Origin: Burkholderiales bacterium
GTDB lineage: Bacteria > Pseudomonadota > Gammaproteobacteria > Burkholderiales > Burkholderiaceae_C
DNA length: 42,084 nucleotides
Assembly (NCBI GenBank): GCA_016192425.1
Contig: JACPUE010000027.1
Span: 1 to 42,084, forward strand
Direction: 5' to 3'
The notes beneath the pieces were generated by a model. The model did not search any database. It had not been told where the DNA came from and was given only the letters and a program-made list of their open reading frames with translations. The position numbers and the translations under genes are program-made. Of this stretch, positions 1 through 7,779 are shown in pieces (the stretch's first letter is position 1; the number at the start of each line of letters is the position of its first letter).

Positions 1-123
1 CAGCTACCGACGCCGCCGTCCGTGAGTACGCCACAACCGCAAGTGCCGTACTCGGAGAGTGCATCGGCGAATATCAAGCGCTGGCAGGACAGGCTGACCA
101 GCACGCAAATGATGCAAGACTGA
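1..123 (+). CDS. Rz1-like o-spanin, C-terminal part, nested in +1 frame of the Rz-like gene
   Basis: The frame beginning at base 1 is open to a TGA at 121-123 and gives 40 residues. It starts with a proline-rich stretch (PTPPSVSTPQPQVP) and ends in a polar helix (IKRWQDRLTSTQMMQD). Rz1 proteins are short, proline-rich outer-membrane lipoproteins encoded wholly or partly inside Rz in the +1 frame, and this is the frame relation seen here. The lipobox cysteine would lie upstream of the window, so the key diagnostic cannot be checked. Confidence depends mainly on the partner frame. Confidence 0.42.
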   Translation, partial: QLPTPPSVSTPQPQVPYSESASANIKRWQDRLTSTQMMQD

Positions 124-173
124 TGCGCGAAGCGTGGCCGACAAACGATAATCAGGCCGCGCCAGCCAAATAG
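3..173 (+). CDS. Phage Rz-like i-spanin, C-terminal part (5' truncated by window edge)
   Basis: The frame is open from the window edge to a TAG at 171-173 and gives the last 56 residues of a protein. The segment contains Tyr-Ala repeats, a GEC motif (LGECIGEYQALA), then a QADQHANDA segment and an EAWP tail. This arrangement is typical of the periplasmic C-terminal part of Rz-type i-spanins in phages of Burkholderiales, which join the inner and outer membranes at the end of lysis. Support comes from a second, proline-rich frame shifted by +1 within it, as expected for Rz/Rz1 pairs. The N-terminal membrane anchor would lie before the window. Seen: the residues and the nested frame. Inferred: the spanin function. 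It could be any small phage coiled-coil protein. Confidence 0.55.
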   Translation, partial: ATDAAVREYATTASAVLGECIGEYQALAGQADQHANDARLMREAWPTNDNQAAPAK

Positions 174-263
174 CATCCCGCGCCAATCCCGCACGGAGCT
201 TGCAAGTCTTTGATTTCAAAGGCTTGACGTTACCGGCTCGGGGCACCACCACTGAAAACGAAC

Positions 264-899
264 ATGCCACATTACAACGCTCCCTTCGAAATCCATGTGC
301 ACGGCCAGGTGCAGCTACGTCCTGGGGTGGACTACGACCAGTTGCAGGACGCGCTCAAGCCCCTGTGGAAGTACGCAGGCGCGCGTTCGCTGGCCGACGG
401 CGCCGCCAGTGCCTATGAAGAAGAGCCGGGCATCCAGTTCGATGCCAAGGCCCACACCCTGCAGATGTGCTGGACGGTGCGTGGTGACGAGGATTTTCGC
501 CAGTCGCTGGACGACATGTGCATGGGGCTGAACGACCTGGCCGAGCAGGGCGCTGCCATCGAAATCACCTTCTACGACACCGAATTCGACGAAGACGAGG
601 CCGATGACGACACCGAGGCCCGCGATGATTTCCTGATGCTTTTCGTGGGCCCCACGCCCGCCGCCATCATGCAGGTGCAGCGCGACCTGCTGGTGCAGGA
701 TGTGGTGAACATGATGGAGCGGCATTTCGACGGCTCCGAGCTGGGCGGTGTGGTGGCCGAGATCGACAAGCTGTTTTCGCAGCGTTTCGATGCTTTGGTC
801 AATTCGCTGGAGATTGGCAAGCCTCCGCGTGGCCCCGGCGGGCCCGCGGGCGGGCACGGTGGCGGCAGCGGCGGCCGCAGGCCGCGCCATCTGCACTGA
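264..899 (+). CDS. Conserved hypothetical acidic protein with Gly-rich tail
   Basis: This is a 211-residue protein that I cannot assign to a functional family. It has no signal peptide or membrane segment, so it is probably cytoplasmic. Residues 1-110 read as a mixed alpha/beta domain. An acidic loop follows at about 108-122 (FDEDEADDDTEARDD). A second domain with GPTPAAIMQVQRDLLVQ leads into helical repeats, and the last ~25 residues are a Gly/Arg-rich low-complexity tail (GGHGGGSGGRR). The ATG at 264 is the first plausible start, though no strong Shine-Dalgarno precedes it. It converges with murI, whose stop lies 24 bases downstream. Codon use and GC content match the neighbouring chromosomal genes, unlike the phage-like fragment before it. 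Confidence 0.75.
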   Translation: MPHYNAPFEIHVHGQVQLRPGVDYDQLQDALKPLWKYAGARSLADGAASAYEEEPGIQFDAKAHTLQMCWTVRGDEDFRQSLDDMCMGLNDLAEQGAAIEITFYDTEFDEDEADDDTEARDDFLMLFVGPTPAAIMQVQRDLLVQDVVNMMERHFDGSELGGVVAEIDKLFSQRFDALVNSLEIGKPPRGPGGPAGGHGGGSGGRRPRHLH

Positions 900-923
900 A
901 CTGGCGTTTTATCGCTACGCAGG

Positions 924-1784
924 TCACAGGGCCACAGTGGCGCAGCAGCTTGCGGGCAGTTGCAGCCAGCGGCTGACGGCGTTTTGCAGCGGGGCCAGGG
1001 CGCCCGTGGTCAGCAGGCGGATGGAACCATCCGCAGGCGCGCTGCCTGTGCACTGAGGTGCCAGCGTACCTGCGGCCTGCAGCAGGCGTCGGGTTTGCCG
1101 TGCCACGGGTTCCCCAGTGGCGATCAGGGTTACATCGGGGCCCAGCAGGTCGCGCAGGATGTCCTGGGCAAACACGTAGTGTGTGCAGCCGAGCACCAGG
1201 GTGTCTATGGCTCCCGCTTGTGTGCCAAAAACGCCCATAGCGCCCGTGTACCGGGCGCAAAGCGCTCTTATTTCTGTAGCATCCTGCGGCCCGGCGGGCG
1301 GGTGTGCGGTGCTGCGTTCTATGGCATGGGCCAGGCCGTCGCAAGGCTGGATGGTGAAGCGCGCCTGCCCTTGCAGCGATGCCAGCAGCCGGGCGAATTT
1401 GGCACTGCCGAGGGTGCCGCGCGTACCGATCACGCCCACATGCCCCGTGCGCGTGGCCGCCACGGCTGGCTTGAGCGCGGGTTCCACCCCCACCAGGGGC
1501 AGGAGGGGGTGGCGCAGGCGCGCCTCGTGGATGGCAGCAGCCGTGGCCGTGTTGCAGGCCACTACCAGCGCCTTGATGTGGTGCTGCGTGCAGAGGTAGT
1601 CGCTGATGGCATGGGTGCGCGCCGCCACATAGGCGTCGCCGCGCTCACCATACGGGGCATGGCCGCTGTCGGCCAGGTACACGAAGCGTTCGTGCGGCAA
1701 TTCGGCGCGCAGCGCCTGCAGCACGCTCAGGCCGCCGATGCCGCTGTCGAACACGCCTATGGGCTGCTGTGCTGCGTCGGTCAT
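924..1784 (-). CDS. murI: Glutamate racemase MurI
   Basis: It interconverts L- and D-glutamate, supplying D-glutamate for peptidoglycan in the cytoplasm. The 286-residue protein opens with the family pattern PIGVFDSGIGGLSVL. It carries both catalytic cysteines: Cys77 in VVACNTA and Cys200 in LGCTHY, with the Asp-Ser pair at residues 13-14. The ATG at 1784 is chosen because it places this conserved opening about 8 residues from the start; the frame continues upstream, but that part is unlike the family. The C-terminus (about residues 225-286) is somewhat longer and more divergent than the core. The gene follows the class I fumarase on the same strand after 26 bases, so the two are probably co-transcribed. 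Confidence 0.96.
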   Translation of the reverse strand: MTDAAQQPIGVFDSGIGGLSVLQALRAELPHERFVYLADSGHAPYGERGDAYVAARTHAISDYLCTQHHIKALVVACNTATAAAIHEARLRHPLLPLVGVEPALKPAVAATRTGHVGVIGTRGTLGSAKFARLLASLQGQARFTIQPCDGLAHAIERSTAHPPAGPQDATEIRALCARYTGAMGVFGTQAGAIDTLVLGCTHYVFAQDILRDLLGPDVTLIATGEPVARQTRRLLQAAGTLAPQCTGSAPADGSIRLLTTGALAPLQNAVSRWLQLPASCCATVAL

Positions 1785-1810
1785 GCGTGCGGCAGAGTGT
1801 GCCTGTGCAG

Positions 1811-3361
1811 TCAGCCTGCGTTCACCCCGATGCCCTTGAACTCGCCCGTGGCGATGCGCTTGTGCCACTCGGCCGGGCCGGTGATGTGGGCGCTGGTGCC
1901 GCCGGCGTCCACGGCCACGGTTACGGGCATGTCCACCACGTCGAATTCGTAGATGGCTTCCATGCCCAGGTCGGCAAAGCCCACCACCTTGGCGCCCTTG
2001 ATGGCCTTGGAGACCAGGTAGGCAGCGCCGCCCACGGCCATCAGGTAGGCGCTCTGGTGCTTCTTGATCGCCTCGATGGCGGTGGGGCCGCGCTCGGCCT
2101 TGCCGACCATGGCGATCAGGCCGGTCTGGGCCAGCATCATGTCGGTGAACTTGTCCATGCGCGTGGCGGTGGTGGGGCCTGCGGGGCCGACGACTTCATC
2201 GCCCACCGGATCGACGGGGCCGACGTAGTAGATCACGCGGTTGGTGAAGTCCACGGGCAGCTTTTCGCCCTTGGCCAGCATGTCCTGGATGCGCTTGTGC
2301 GCGGCGTCGCGGCCGGTCAGCATCTTGCCGCACAGCAGCAGGGTCTGGCCCGGCTTCCAGCTTGCGACCTCTTCCTTGGTGAGCGTGTTGAGGTCCACGC
2401 GCTTGCTGGTTTCGGTGTTGGGCTCCCAGTCCACCTTGGGCCACAGGTCCAGGCTGGGCGGATCCATGTACACGGGGCCGGAGCCGTCCATCACGAAGTG
2501 TGCATGGCGTGTGGCTGCGCAGTTGGGAATCATGGCCACAGGCTTGCTGGCGGCGTGGGTGGGGTACATCTTGATCTTGACGTCCAGCACGGTGGTGAGG
2601 CCGCCCAGGCCCTGTGCGCCGATGCCCAGCGCGTTGATCTTTTCGAACAGCTCCAGGCGCAATTCTTCCACCTGGGTGAGCTTTTCGCCACGGGCGTTCT
2701 TGGCCTGCAGTTCGTACATGTCCAGGTCGTCCATCAGGCTTTCCTTGGCCAGCAGCACGGCCTTTTCTGCCGTGCCGCCAATGCCGATGCCCAGCATGCC
2801 CGGCGGGCACCAGCCAGCGCCCATGGTAGGCACGGTCTTGAGCACCCAGTCCACCAGGTTGTCGCTGGGGTTCATCATGACCATCTTGGACTTGTTCTCG
2901 CTGCCGCCGCCCTTGGCTGCAACGGTGATGTCCAGCTTGTCGCCAGCCACGATCTCGGAGAAGATGACGGCGGGCGTGTTGTCCTTGGTGTTCTTGCGCG
3001 CGAACAGCGGGTCGGCCACCACGCTGGCGCGCAAGGTGTTGTCCGGGTGGTTGTAGCCACGGCGCACGCCTTCGTTGATGGCGTCCTCCAGGCTGCCGGT
3101 GAAGCCTTCCCAGCGCACGTTCATGCCCACCTTGAGGAAAACGTTGACGATGCCCGTATCCTGGCAGATGGGGCGGTGGCCGTAGGCGCTCATCTTGCTG
3201 TTGGTCAGGATCTGCGCCATGGCGTCCTTGGCGGCAGGGCTTTGCTCGCGTTCGTAGGCGCGGGCCAGGTGCTCGATGTAGTCTGCCGGATGGTAGTAGC
3301 TGATGTACTGCAGTGCGGCGGCGATGGACTCGATCAGGTCTTCTTGGCGGATGGTGGTCAT
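1811..3361 (-). CDS. fumA: Class I (4Fe-4S) fumarate hydratase
   Basis: It catalyses the reversible hydration of fumarate to malate in the TCA cycle using an oxygen- and nitric-oxide-sensitive [4Fe-4S] cluster. The protein has 516 residues, normal for single-chain class I fumarases. Cysteines in conserved contexts ([15 protein letters not shown] and [10 protein letters not shown]) are the likely cluster ligands. The N-terminal alpha domain (to about residue 330) and the C-terminal beta domain with [14 protein letters not shown] are both complete. The ATG at 3361 gives [10 protein letters not shown], the usual start. It is divergent from the iron-independent class II enzyme FumC, with 224 bases between them. 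Keeping both classes side by side suggests that FumC takes over when clusters are damaged or iron is short; that is inference. Confidence 0.95.
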   Translation of the reverse strand: MTTIRQEDLIESIAAALQYISYYHPADYIEHLARAYEREQSPAAKDAMAQILTNSKMSAYGHRPICQDTGIVNVFLKVGMNVRWEGFTGSLEDAINEGVRRGYNHPDNTLRASVVADPLFARKNTKDNTPAVIFSEIVAGDKLDITVAAKGGGSENKSKMVMMNPSDNLVDWVLKTVPTMGAGWCPPGMLGIGIGGTAEKAVLLAKESLMDDLDMYELQAKNARGEKLTQVEELRLELFEKINALGIGAQGLGGLTTVLDVKIKMYPTHAASKPVAMIPNCAATRHAHFVMDGSGPVYMDPPSLDLWPKVDWEPNTETSKRVDLNTLTKEEVASWKPGQTLLLCGKMLTGRDAAHKRIQDMLAKGEKLPVDFTNRVIYYVGPVDPVGDEVVGPAGPTTATRMDKFTDMMLAQTGLIAMVGKAERGPTAIEAIKKHQSAYLMAVGGAAYLVSKAIKGAKVVGFADLGMEAIYEFDVVDMPVTVAVDAGGTSAHITGPAEWHKRIATGEFKGIGVNAG

Positions 3362-3585
3362 GGTGGGCGATACTCTTTTATGGGGGTACGGGAGAACCCT
3401 CGGATTATCGCCCCAGCCCGCTGACGTGGCCCTTGCCTTTGGTGCAAGGTGCCGCGAGGTGGGCGGTGTTGTGCGATGATTATTTTCCAAAACAAGAATG
3501 GGTCTTATTTGCGATATGCTTGCGGGCTGCGGTGCCGTGCCTGGTGCCAAGGCCCGCCAATGTTGTTTCTGTTGCGAGAACTGCC

Positions 3586-4971
3586 ATGAACTTCCGTACC
3601 GAACGCGATACCTTCGGCCCCATCGAGGTGCCGGCCCACCAGCTCTGGGGGGCGCAAACGCAGCGCTCGCTGCTCAACTTCGACATTTCCGGCGAGCGCC
3701 AGCCGAAGGAGATCATCCGGGCGCTGGCACTGGTCAAGCAGGCATCGGCCACGGTCAACCATGCGCTGGGCCTGATGGCGCGCGACAAGACCGACGCCAT
3801 CGTGGCCGCCGCGCAAGAGGTGATCGACGGCCTGCATGCGCAGGAATTTCCGCTGGTGGTGTGGCAGACGGGTTCGGGCACACAGACCAACATGAACGTC
3901 AACGAGGTGCTGGCCAACCGCGCCAGCGAACTGCTGGGCGGCGAGCGCGGCGAGGGCCGCAAGGTGCATCCCAACGATGATGTGAACCGCAGCCAGTCCA
4001 GCAACGACGTGTTCCCCACGGCCATGCATGTGGCCGCGGTCGAGGCCTTGACGCAGCGCCTGCTGCCCGCCATGGCCCTGCTGCGCAGCACCTTGGAAGG
4101 CAAGGCCCGCGACTTCGATGGCATCGTCAAGATCGGCCGCACCCACCTGCAGGATGCCACTCCGCTGACGCTGGGCCAGGAGATCTCGGGCTGGGTGGCG
4201 CAACTGGCCCAGGGCGAAAAGCATGTGCGTGCCGCGCTGCCGCATCTGTGCGAACTGGCGCTGGGCGGCACCGCCGTAGGCACGGGCCTGAATGCCCCCA
4301 AGGGCTATGCCGAGGGCGTGGCGCTCGAACTGGCGCAGCGCACCAGCCTGCCCTTTGTGACGGCGCCCAACAAGTTCGAGGCCCTGGCCACCTGCGATGC
4401 CCTGGTACATGCCCATGGCGCGCTCAAGACCCTGGCGGCCAGCCTGATGAAGATTGCCAACGACGTGCGCTGGCTGGCCAGCGGCCCGCGTAGCGGCATT
4501 GGCGAAATCACCATTCCCGAGAACGAGCCCGGCTCGTCCATCATGCCCGGCAAGGTCAACCCCACGCAGTGCGAAGCGCTGACCATGCTGTGCTGCCAGG
4601 TCATGGGCAACGATGTGGCCATCAACATCGGCGGCGCGTCGGGCAACTTCGAGCTGAACGTGTTTCGGCCCATGGTGGCGCACAACTTCCTGCAAAGCGT
4701 GCGCCTGCTGGCCGATGGCATGGTGAGCTTCAACGACCACTGCGCCGTGGGCATCGAGCCGCAGCGCGAACGCATCGCCGAACTGGTGCAGCGCTCGCTG
4801 ATGCTGGTGACGGCGCTCAATCCCCATATCGGCTACGACAAGGCGGCCGCCATTGCCAAGAAAGCGCACCAGGAGGGCACCAGCCTGCGCGAGGCGGCCA
4901 TTGCCTCGGGCTTTGTGAGCGCGCAGCAGTTCGACCAGTGGGTGGTGCCCGAGCGCATGGTGGGGCGGTGA
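3586..4971 (+). CDS. fumC: Class II fumarate hydratase FumC
   Basis: This is the iron-independent fumarase of the TCA cycle, a cytoplasmic homotetramer. The 461-residue protein has the superfamily signature [11 protein letters not shown] at 316-326, with the catalytic serine at 318. It also has [13 protein letters not shown] near 95-107, the SSND stretch near 138-141 and His187 in GRTHLQDA. The start ATG at 3586 gives [16 protein letters not shown], the standard N-terminus; no good Shine-Dalgarno is evident (GCGAGAACTGCC precedes it). It is transcribed away from the class I fumarase and towards the DUF2249 gene, 45 bases downstream, which has its own promoter-like sequence. The protein appears complete with all active-site loops present. 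Confidence 0.97.
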   Translation: MNFRTERDTFGPIEVPAHQLWGAQTQRSLLNFDISGERQPKEIIRALALVKQASATVNHALGLMARDKTDAIVAAAQEVIDGLHAQEFPLVVWQTGSGTQTNMNVNEVLANRASELLGGERGEGRKVHPNDDVNRSQSSNDVFPTAMHVAAVEALTQRLLPAMALLRSTLEGKARDFDGIVKIGRTHLQDATPLTLGQEISGWVAQLAQGEKHVRAALPHLCELALGGTAVGTGLNAPKGYAEGVALELAQRTSLPFVTAPNKFEALATCDALVHAHGALKTLAASLMKIANDVRWLASGPRSGIGEITIPENEPGSSIMPGKVNPTQCEALTMLCCQVMGNDVAINIGGASGNFELNVFRPMVAHNFLQSVRLLADGMVSFNDHCAVGIEPQRERIAELVQRSLMLVTALNPHIGYDKAAAIAKKAHQEGTSLREAAIASGFVSAQQFDQWVVPERMVGR

Positions 4972-4981
4972 GAAATCGGTT

Positions 4982-5011
4982 TATACTGAAGATTCATTTT
5001 TTGTGAATCTT
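4982..5011 (+). promoter_or_regulatory. Promoter with NsrR-like palindrome before the DUF2249 gene
   Basis: A -10-like TATACT lies at 4982-4987. Right after it, 4989-5011 forms a perfect 8-base inverted repeat, AAGATTCA and TGAATCTT, separated by 7 bases. The 23-base length and the AAGAT(G/T)CAT half-site resemble operators of the nitric-oxide-sensing repressor NsrR. The palindrome would cover the transcription start, a place suited to repression. The -35 region is weak. Palindrome: seen. NsrR assignment: inference from motif resemblance. Confidence 0.55.
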
Positions 5012-5016
5012 TAGCC

Positions 5017-5265
5017 ATGCACGACCACTCCACCCCCGAAGCCATTTATCCGTTCGACGCCCGTGGCGTTGCCAAGCGCTTTCGCCATGCGGCCATTTTT
5101 GGCGCACTGGACGCGCTGAACCCCGGCGAAACCATGCGCTTCATGAACGACCACGACCCGCTGCCGCTGCTGCACCAGATGCAGATGCGCTACGGCAACG
5201 GCGTGCGCATCGAGTACCTGCAGCGCGAGCCCGGCGCGATCCTGATCGATTTCATCCGCCAGTAA
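5017..5265 (+). CDS. DUF2249 domain protein
   Basis: This is a small 82-residue cytoplasmic protein of the DUF2249 family, recognised by IYPFDARGVAKRFRHAAIF near the start, the central LNPGETMRFMNDHDPLPLLHQM and the closing IEYLQREPGAILIDFIRQ. DUF2249 proteins resemble the SirA/TusA fold but are uncharacterised; in other genomes they often neighbour nitric-oxide and anaerobic-respiration genes. No Shine-Dalgarno is clear: the start codon follows the right arm of the palindrome by only 5 bases, so operator and translation start nearly touch. It lies 45 bases after fumC and ends in a strong terminator-like stem-loop. A nitric-oxide-induced role is inferred only from the palindrome. Confidence 0.85.
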   Translation: MHDHSTPEAIYPFDARGVAKRFRHAAIFGALDALNPGETMRFMNDHDPLPLLHQMQMRYGNGVRIEYLQREPGAILIDFIRQ

Positions 5266-5267
5266 GC

Positions 5268-5328
5268 GTTTGCTATGAAAACAATAGCCTCCAGCGCCCG
5301 TCAATAGGGCGCTGGAGGCTGTTTTTTT
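5268..5328 (+). terminator. Dispersed stem-loop element, copy A, acting as rho-independent terminator
   Basis: A 14-base perfect stem (5286-5299 with 5307-5320) has a 7-base loop and is followed by GTTTTTTT. It sits between the convergent DUF2249 and mnmH genes and looks like an efficient terminator. The flanking TTTGCTATGAAAACAATAG and the stem match two other places in the window (15981-16044 and 23526-23588). It is therefore one copy of a dispersed repeat, not a gene-specific terminator. Confidence 0.85.
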
Positions 5329-5363
5329 ATGGGGCTTGCGGGGTGCGCCTCAGCGCAGGCGTC

Positions 5364-6413
5364 TCACGGCAAGGCCAGGATGTCCTGCGCTACTTGGGTG
5401 ATGCCTTCGTCCGTGAGGCGTCCTGCCTGCACTATCTGGCGCTGTGCCCATTGGTGCAGGTTGGTGCTTTGCGAGCGTGCGTACAGCGGGTCGTAGTGCA
5501 GGGCCATCAGTTCGGCGAACAGGGGTTTCAGCGCACCCTCGGCAGCCCAGCCCTGCCAGCGCTCAATGACCTGGTGGCCGTGCAGTTCGCGCAGTGTGCC
5601 CAGCAGCTGTGCCAGGGCGGCGCGGTCGTCGCCCAGGTGGGTGTAGTCGCGCAGCAGGAAGGCCAGCCGTTCGTCGGTGTCGGCCTGGATTTCAATGCAG
5701 GGGCTGGCGCGCAGGTGGCGGATCAACGGCATGGGCACCGTCAGGCGGCCAATGCGGCTGCTCTCGGCCTCCACGTACACCGGGCGGGTGGGGTCCAGCT
5801 GCTCCACCTGTTGGGCCAGCAGGGTTTCAAAGGCCGTTTGCGAAGGCTGGGCCACGCCCGGCAGCGCGCCCAGCACCGAGCCCCGGTGGCGTGCGCAGCC
5901 TTCCAGGTCGATGACCTGAGCCCCTTGCACGGCCAGCGCCTGCAGCACGCGTGTCTTGGCACTGCCCGTGGGGCCGCAGAGCACGCGCAGCGGCAGCTGG
6001 GGGCTCAGCGATTCCAGCAGTGCAATCACATGGCGGCGCCAGGCCTTGTAGCCGCCCTGGAGCTGTTGCGCATTCCATCCCACCAGGCGCAGCCAGGTCA
6101 CCACGGAGCCGCTGCGCATGCCGCCGCGCCAGCAGTACACCAGCGGCTTCCAGGATGCGGGCTTGTCGGCAAAATGCTCGCGCAGGTGGCGCGCCAGGTT
6201 GGCTGCGACCATGGCGCCGCCCACGCGGCGTGCCTCAAAGGCGCCCTGCTGCTTGTACAGCGTGCCGACGATGCGGCGTTCCTCGTCGTCCAGCGCGGGG
6301 CAGTTGATGGCGCCGGGGATGTGGTCCAGCGCAAATTCGGCGGGCGAGCGTGCGTCGATCAGCGTGTCGAAAGCGTGGCGGTCTTGCACCGTCACGGGGC
6401 CGCGTGGGCTCAT
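5364..6413 (-). CDS. mnmH: tRNA 2-selenouridine synthase MnmH (SelU/YbbB)
   Basis: It replaces sulfur by selenium in 2-thiouridine at the wobble position of certain tRNAs, using selenophosphate from SelD. The 349-residue protein has an N-terminal rhodanese domain (about 1-130) with the catalytic cysteine in LVYCWRGGMRSGS. A C-terminal P-loop domain carries GPTGSAKTRVL, followed by EAESSRIGR. The ATG at 6413 gives MSPRGPVTVQDRHAF; longer readings of the frame have no family-like sequence. The gene is divergent from selD with 60 bases between the starts, so the selenium donor and the selenium-using enzyme probably share a control region. No selA or selB is in view, so this cluster by itself shows only the tRNA use of selenium. 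Confidence 0.94.
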   Translation of the reverse strand: MSPRGPVTVQDRHAFDTLIDARSPAEFALDHIPGAINCPALDDEERRIVGTLYKQQGAFEARRVGGAMVAANLARHLREHFADKPASWKPLVYCWRGGMRSGSVVTWLRLVGWNAQQLQGGYKAWRRHVIALLESLSPQLPLRVLCGPTGSAKTRVLQALAVQGAQVIDLEGCARHRGSVLGALPGVAQPSQTAFETLLAQQVEQLDPTRPVYVEAESSRIGRLTVPMPLIRHLRASPCIEIQADTDERLAFLLRDYTHLGDDRAALAQLLGTLRELHGHQVIERWQGWAAEGALKPLFAELMALHYDPLYARSQSTNLHQWAQRQIVQAGRLTDEGITQVAQDILALP

Positions 6414-6473
6414 GGAAAGGACTCCTGCGAGAGGGGGCGGCAAAGTTGGGGCGGGACTGGCACAATCCATTCC

Positions 6474-7550
6474 ATGACCGAAGCTGCTACCCCCATGGAC
6501 GAAACCCCCAAGCTTACCCAGTTTGCCCATGGCGGCGGCTGTGGATGCAAGATCGCCCCCGGCCTGCTGCGCGAGATCCTGGCCCGCGCACCCCAGGGCG
6601 TGGTGCCGCCCGAGCTGATGGTAGGCACGGAAACGGCCGACGACGCGGCCGTGTACCGCCTCAACGACACCCAGGCCCTGGTGGCCACCACCGACTTTTT
6701 CACCCCCATCGTCGATGACCCCTACGACTTTGGCCGCATTGCCGCGACCAACGCGCTGTCGGACATCTATGCCATGGGCGGCACGCCCATCCTGGCGCTG
6801 GCGCTGGTGGGCATGCCCATTGCCAAGCTGGCGCCCGAAGTCATCGGCCGCGTGCTCGAAGGCGGCGCCTCCGTTTGCCGCGAGGCAGGCATTCCCATTG
6901 CCGGGGGGCATTCCATCGACGTGCTGGAACCCATTTACGGCCTGGTGGGCCTGGGCCTGGTGCACCCCGATCGCGTGCGGCGCAATGCCGATGCGCAGGC
7001 GGGCGACATGCTGGTGCTGGGCAAGCCGCTGGGGGTGGGGGTGCTCTCGGCAGCGCTCAAGAAAGGCCAGCTCGATGCCGAAGGCTACGCCGAAATGCTG
7101 CGCCACACCACCCAGCTCAACCGCGTGGGCAGTGCACTGGGGCAGATGGATGGCGTGCACGCCATGACCGATGTGACCGGCTTCGGCCTGGCAGGCCACC
7201 TGCTGGAGATCTGCCGTGGCTCGGGCCTGTCGGCAACGGTGGAATTGGCGCAGTTGCCGTTGATTGCCAGCGCCGTGCAATGGGCGCGCAAGGGCGTGGC
7301 CACGGGCGCCTCGGGCCGCAACTGGGCCGCCTATGGCAGCGATGTGGACTGGCCTGCCGACGCGCCTGAATGGCAGCGCACCCTGTGCACCGACCCGCAA
7401 ACCAGCGGCGGTTTGCTGGTGAGCTGCGCCGAAAGCGCGGCGCCCGCCGTGCTCCAGGCCTTCCATGCCAGCGGCTTTGAGACGGCCTGCGTGGTGGGCC
7501 GCATGCAGGCCTGCGAATCCGGCCACGGATCGCGTCTGGCCTTCGCCTGA
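6474..7550 (+). CDS. selD: Selenide, water dikinase SelD (Cys form)
   Basis: It makes selenophosphate from selenide and ATP, the selenium donor for selenouridine and selenocysteine. The 358-residue protein has the glycine-rich catalytic segment GGGCGCKIAPG near residues 21-31, with a cysteine where some homologues have selenocysteine, and the adjacent lysine. It continues with the AIR-synthase-type ATP-binding fold: TDFFTPIVDDPYDFGRIAA, then GGHSIDVLEP and TDVTGFGLAGHL. The ATG at 6474 is preceded by no clear Shine-Dalgarno; a second Met eight residues on (MDETPKLTQ) is a possible alternative start. It is divergently paired with mnmH. Confidence 0.95.
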   Translation: MTEAATPMDETPKLTQFAHGGGCGCKIAPGLLREILARAPQGVVPPELMVGTETADDAAVYRLNDTQALVATTDFFTPIVDDPYDFGRIAATNALSDIYAMGGTPILALALVGMPIAKLAPEVIGRVLEGGASVCREAGIPIAGGHSIDVLEPIYGLVGLGLVHPDRVRRNADAQAGDMLVLGKPLGVGVLSAALKKGQLDAEGYAEMLRHTTQLNRVGSALGQMDGVHAMTDVTGFGLAGHLLEICRGSGLSATVELAQLPLIASAVQWARKGVATGASGRNWAAYGSDVDWPADAPEWQRTLCTDPQTSGGLLVSCAESAAPAVLQAFHASGFETACVVGRMQACESGHGSRLAFA

Positions 7551-7567
7551 ACTGCCTGCCAAGGGCA

Positions 7568-7588
7568 CTGCCGCCCCATGGGCGGCAG
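7568..7588 (+). terminator. Hairpin after selD
   Basis: A perfect 9-base stem, CTGCCGCCC with GGGCGGCAG around a CAT loop, begins 18 bases after the selD stop. No immediate T-run follows (TTTTTC comes some 24 bases later), so it may terminate weakly or act as a 3' stabiliser. Confidence 0.5.
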
Positions 7589-7672
7589 CACACAGGGTCT
7601 TATTTCAGTTTTTCATGGTGCGTGCACCGCCCGCGACGCATGAAACCGGCGCGCCCCAGGCCAGCGGCCACC

Positions 7673-7779
7673 GTGCAAGGGCCACCCCGCCGCACTGGTG
7701 GCGTTCCCCTGCCTGCAGCGCGCAGCGCTGCGAGAGCGGGGGGAAGGCGCCGAAGGCGACACAGGGGGGTGTTTCACTT
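7673..7779. repeat. GC-rich multi-hairpin repeat, copy 1 (runs into the bamC stop)
   Basis: This is about 105 bases shared with 24814-24913 and, in part, with 21672-21708. The core is a nested stem: outer CCCC/GGGG arms and inner arms GCAGCGC (7715-7721) and GCGCTGC (7725-7731). A second small hairpin, GGCGCC-GAA-GGCG, and a CAGGGGGGTGTT block follow. The right end enters the last codons and the stop of bamC (stop at 7774-7776). It lies between convergent selD and bamC, so a bidirectional terminator role is plausible. Confidence 0.75.

Noticed and set aside
200-235. A GCTCGGGGCACCACCA stretch after the phage-like fragment resembling a tRNA 3' end (possible attachment site)
   Set aside because: The preceding bases do not form a T-arm (no GTTCGAnTC) and no acceptor-stem partner or cloverleaf can be drawn.
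6530-6560. Possible selenocysteine codon in selD
   Set aside because: The catalytic position reads TGT/TGC (GGGCGCK), both cysteine; there is no in-frame TGA.
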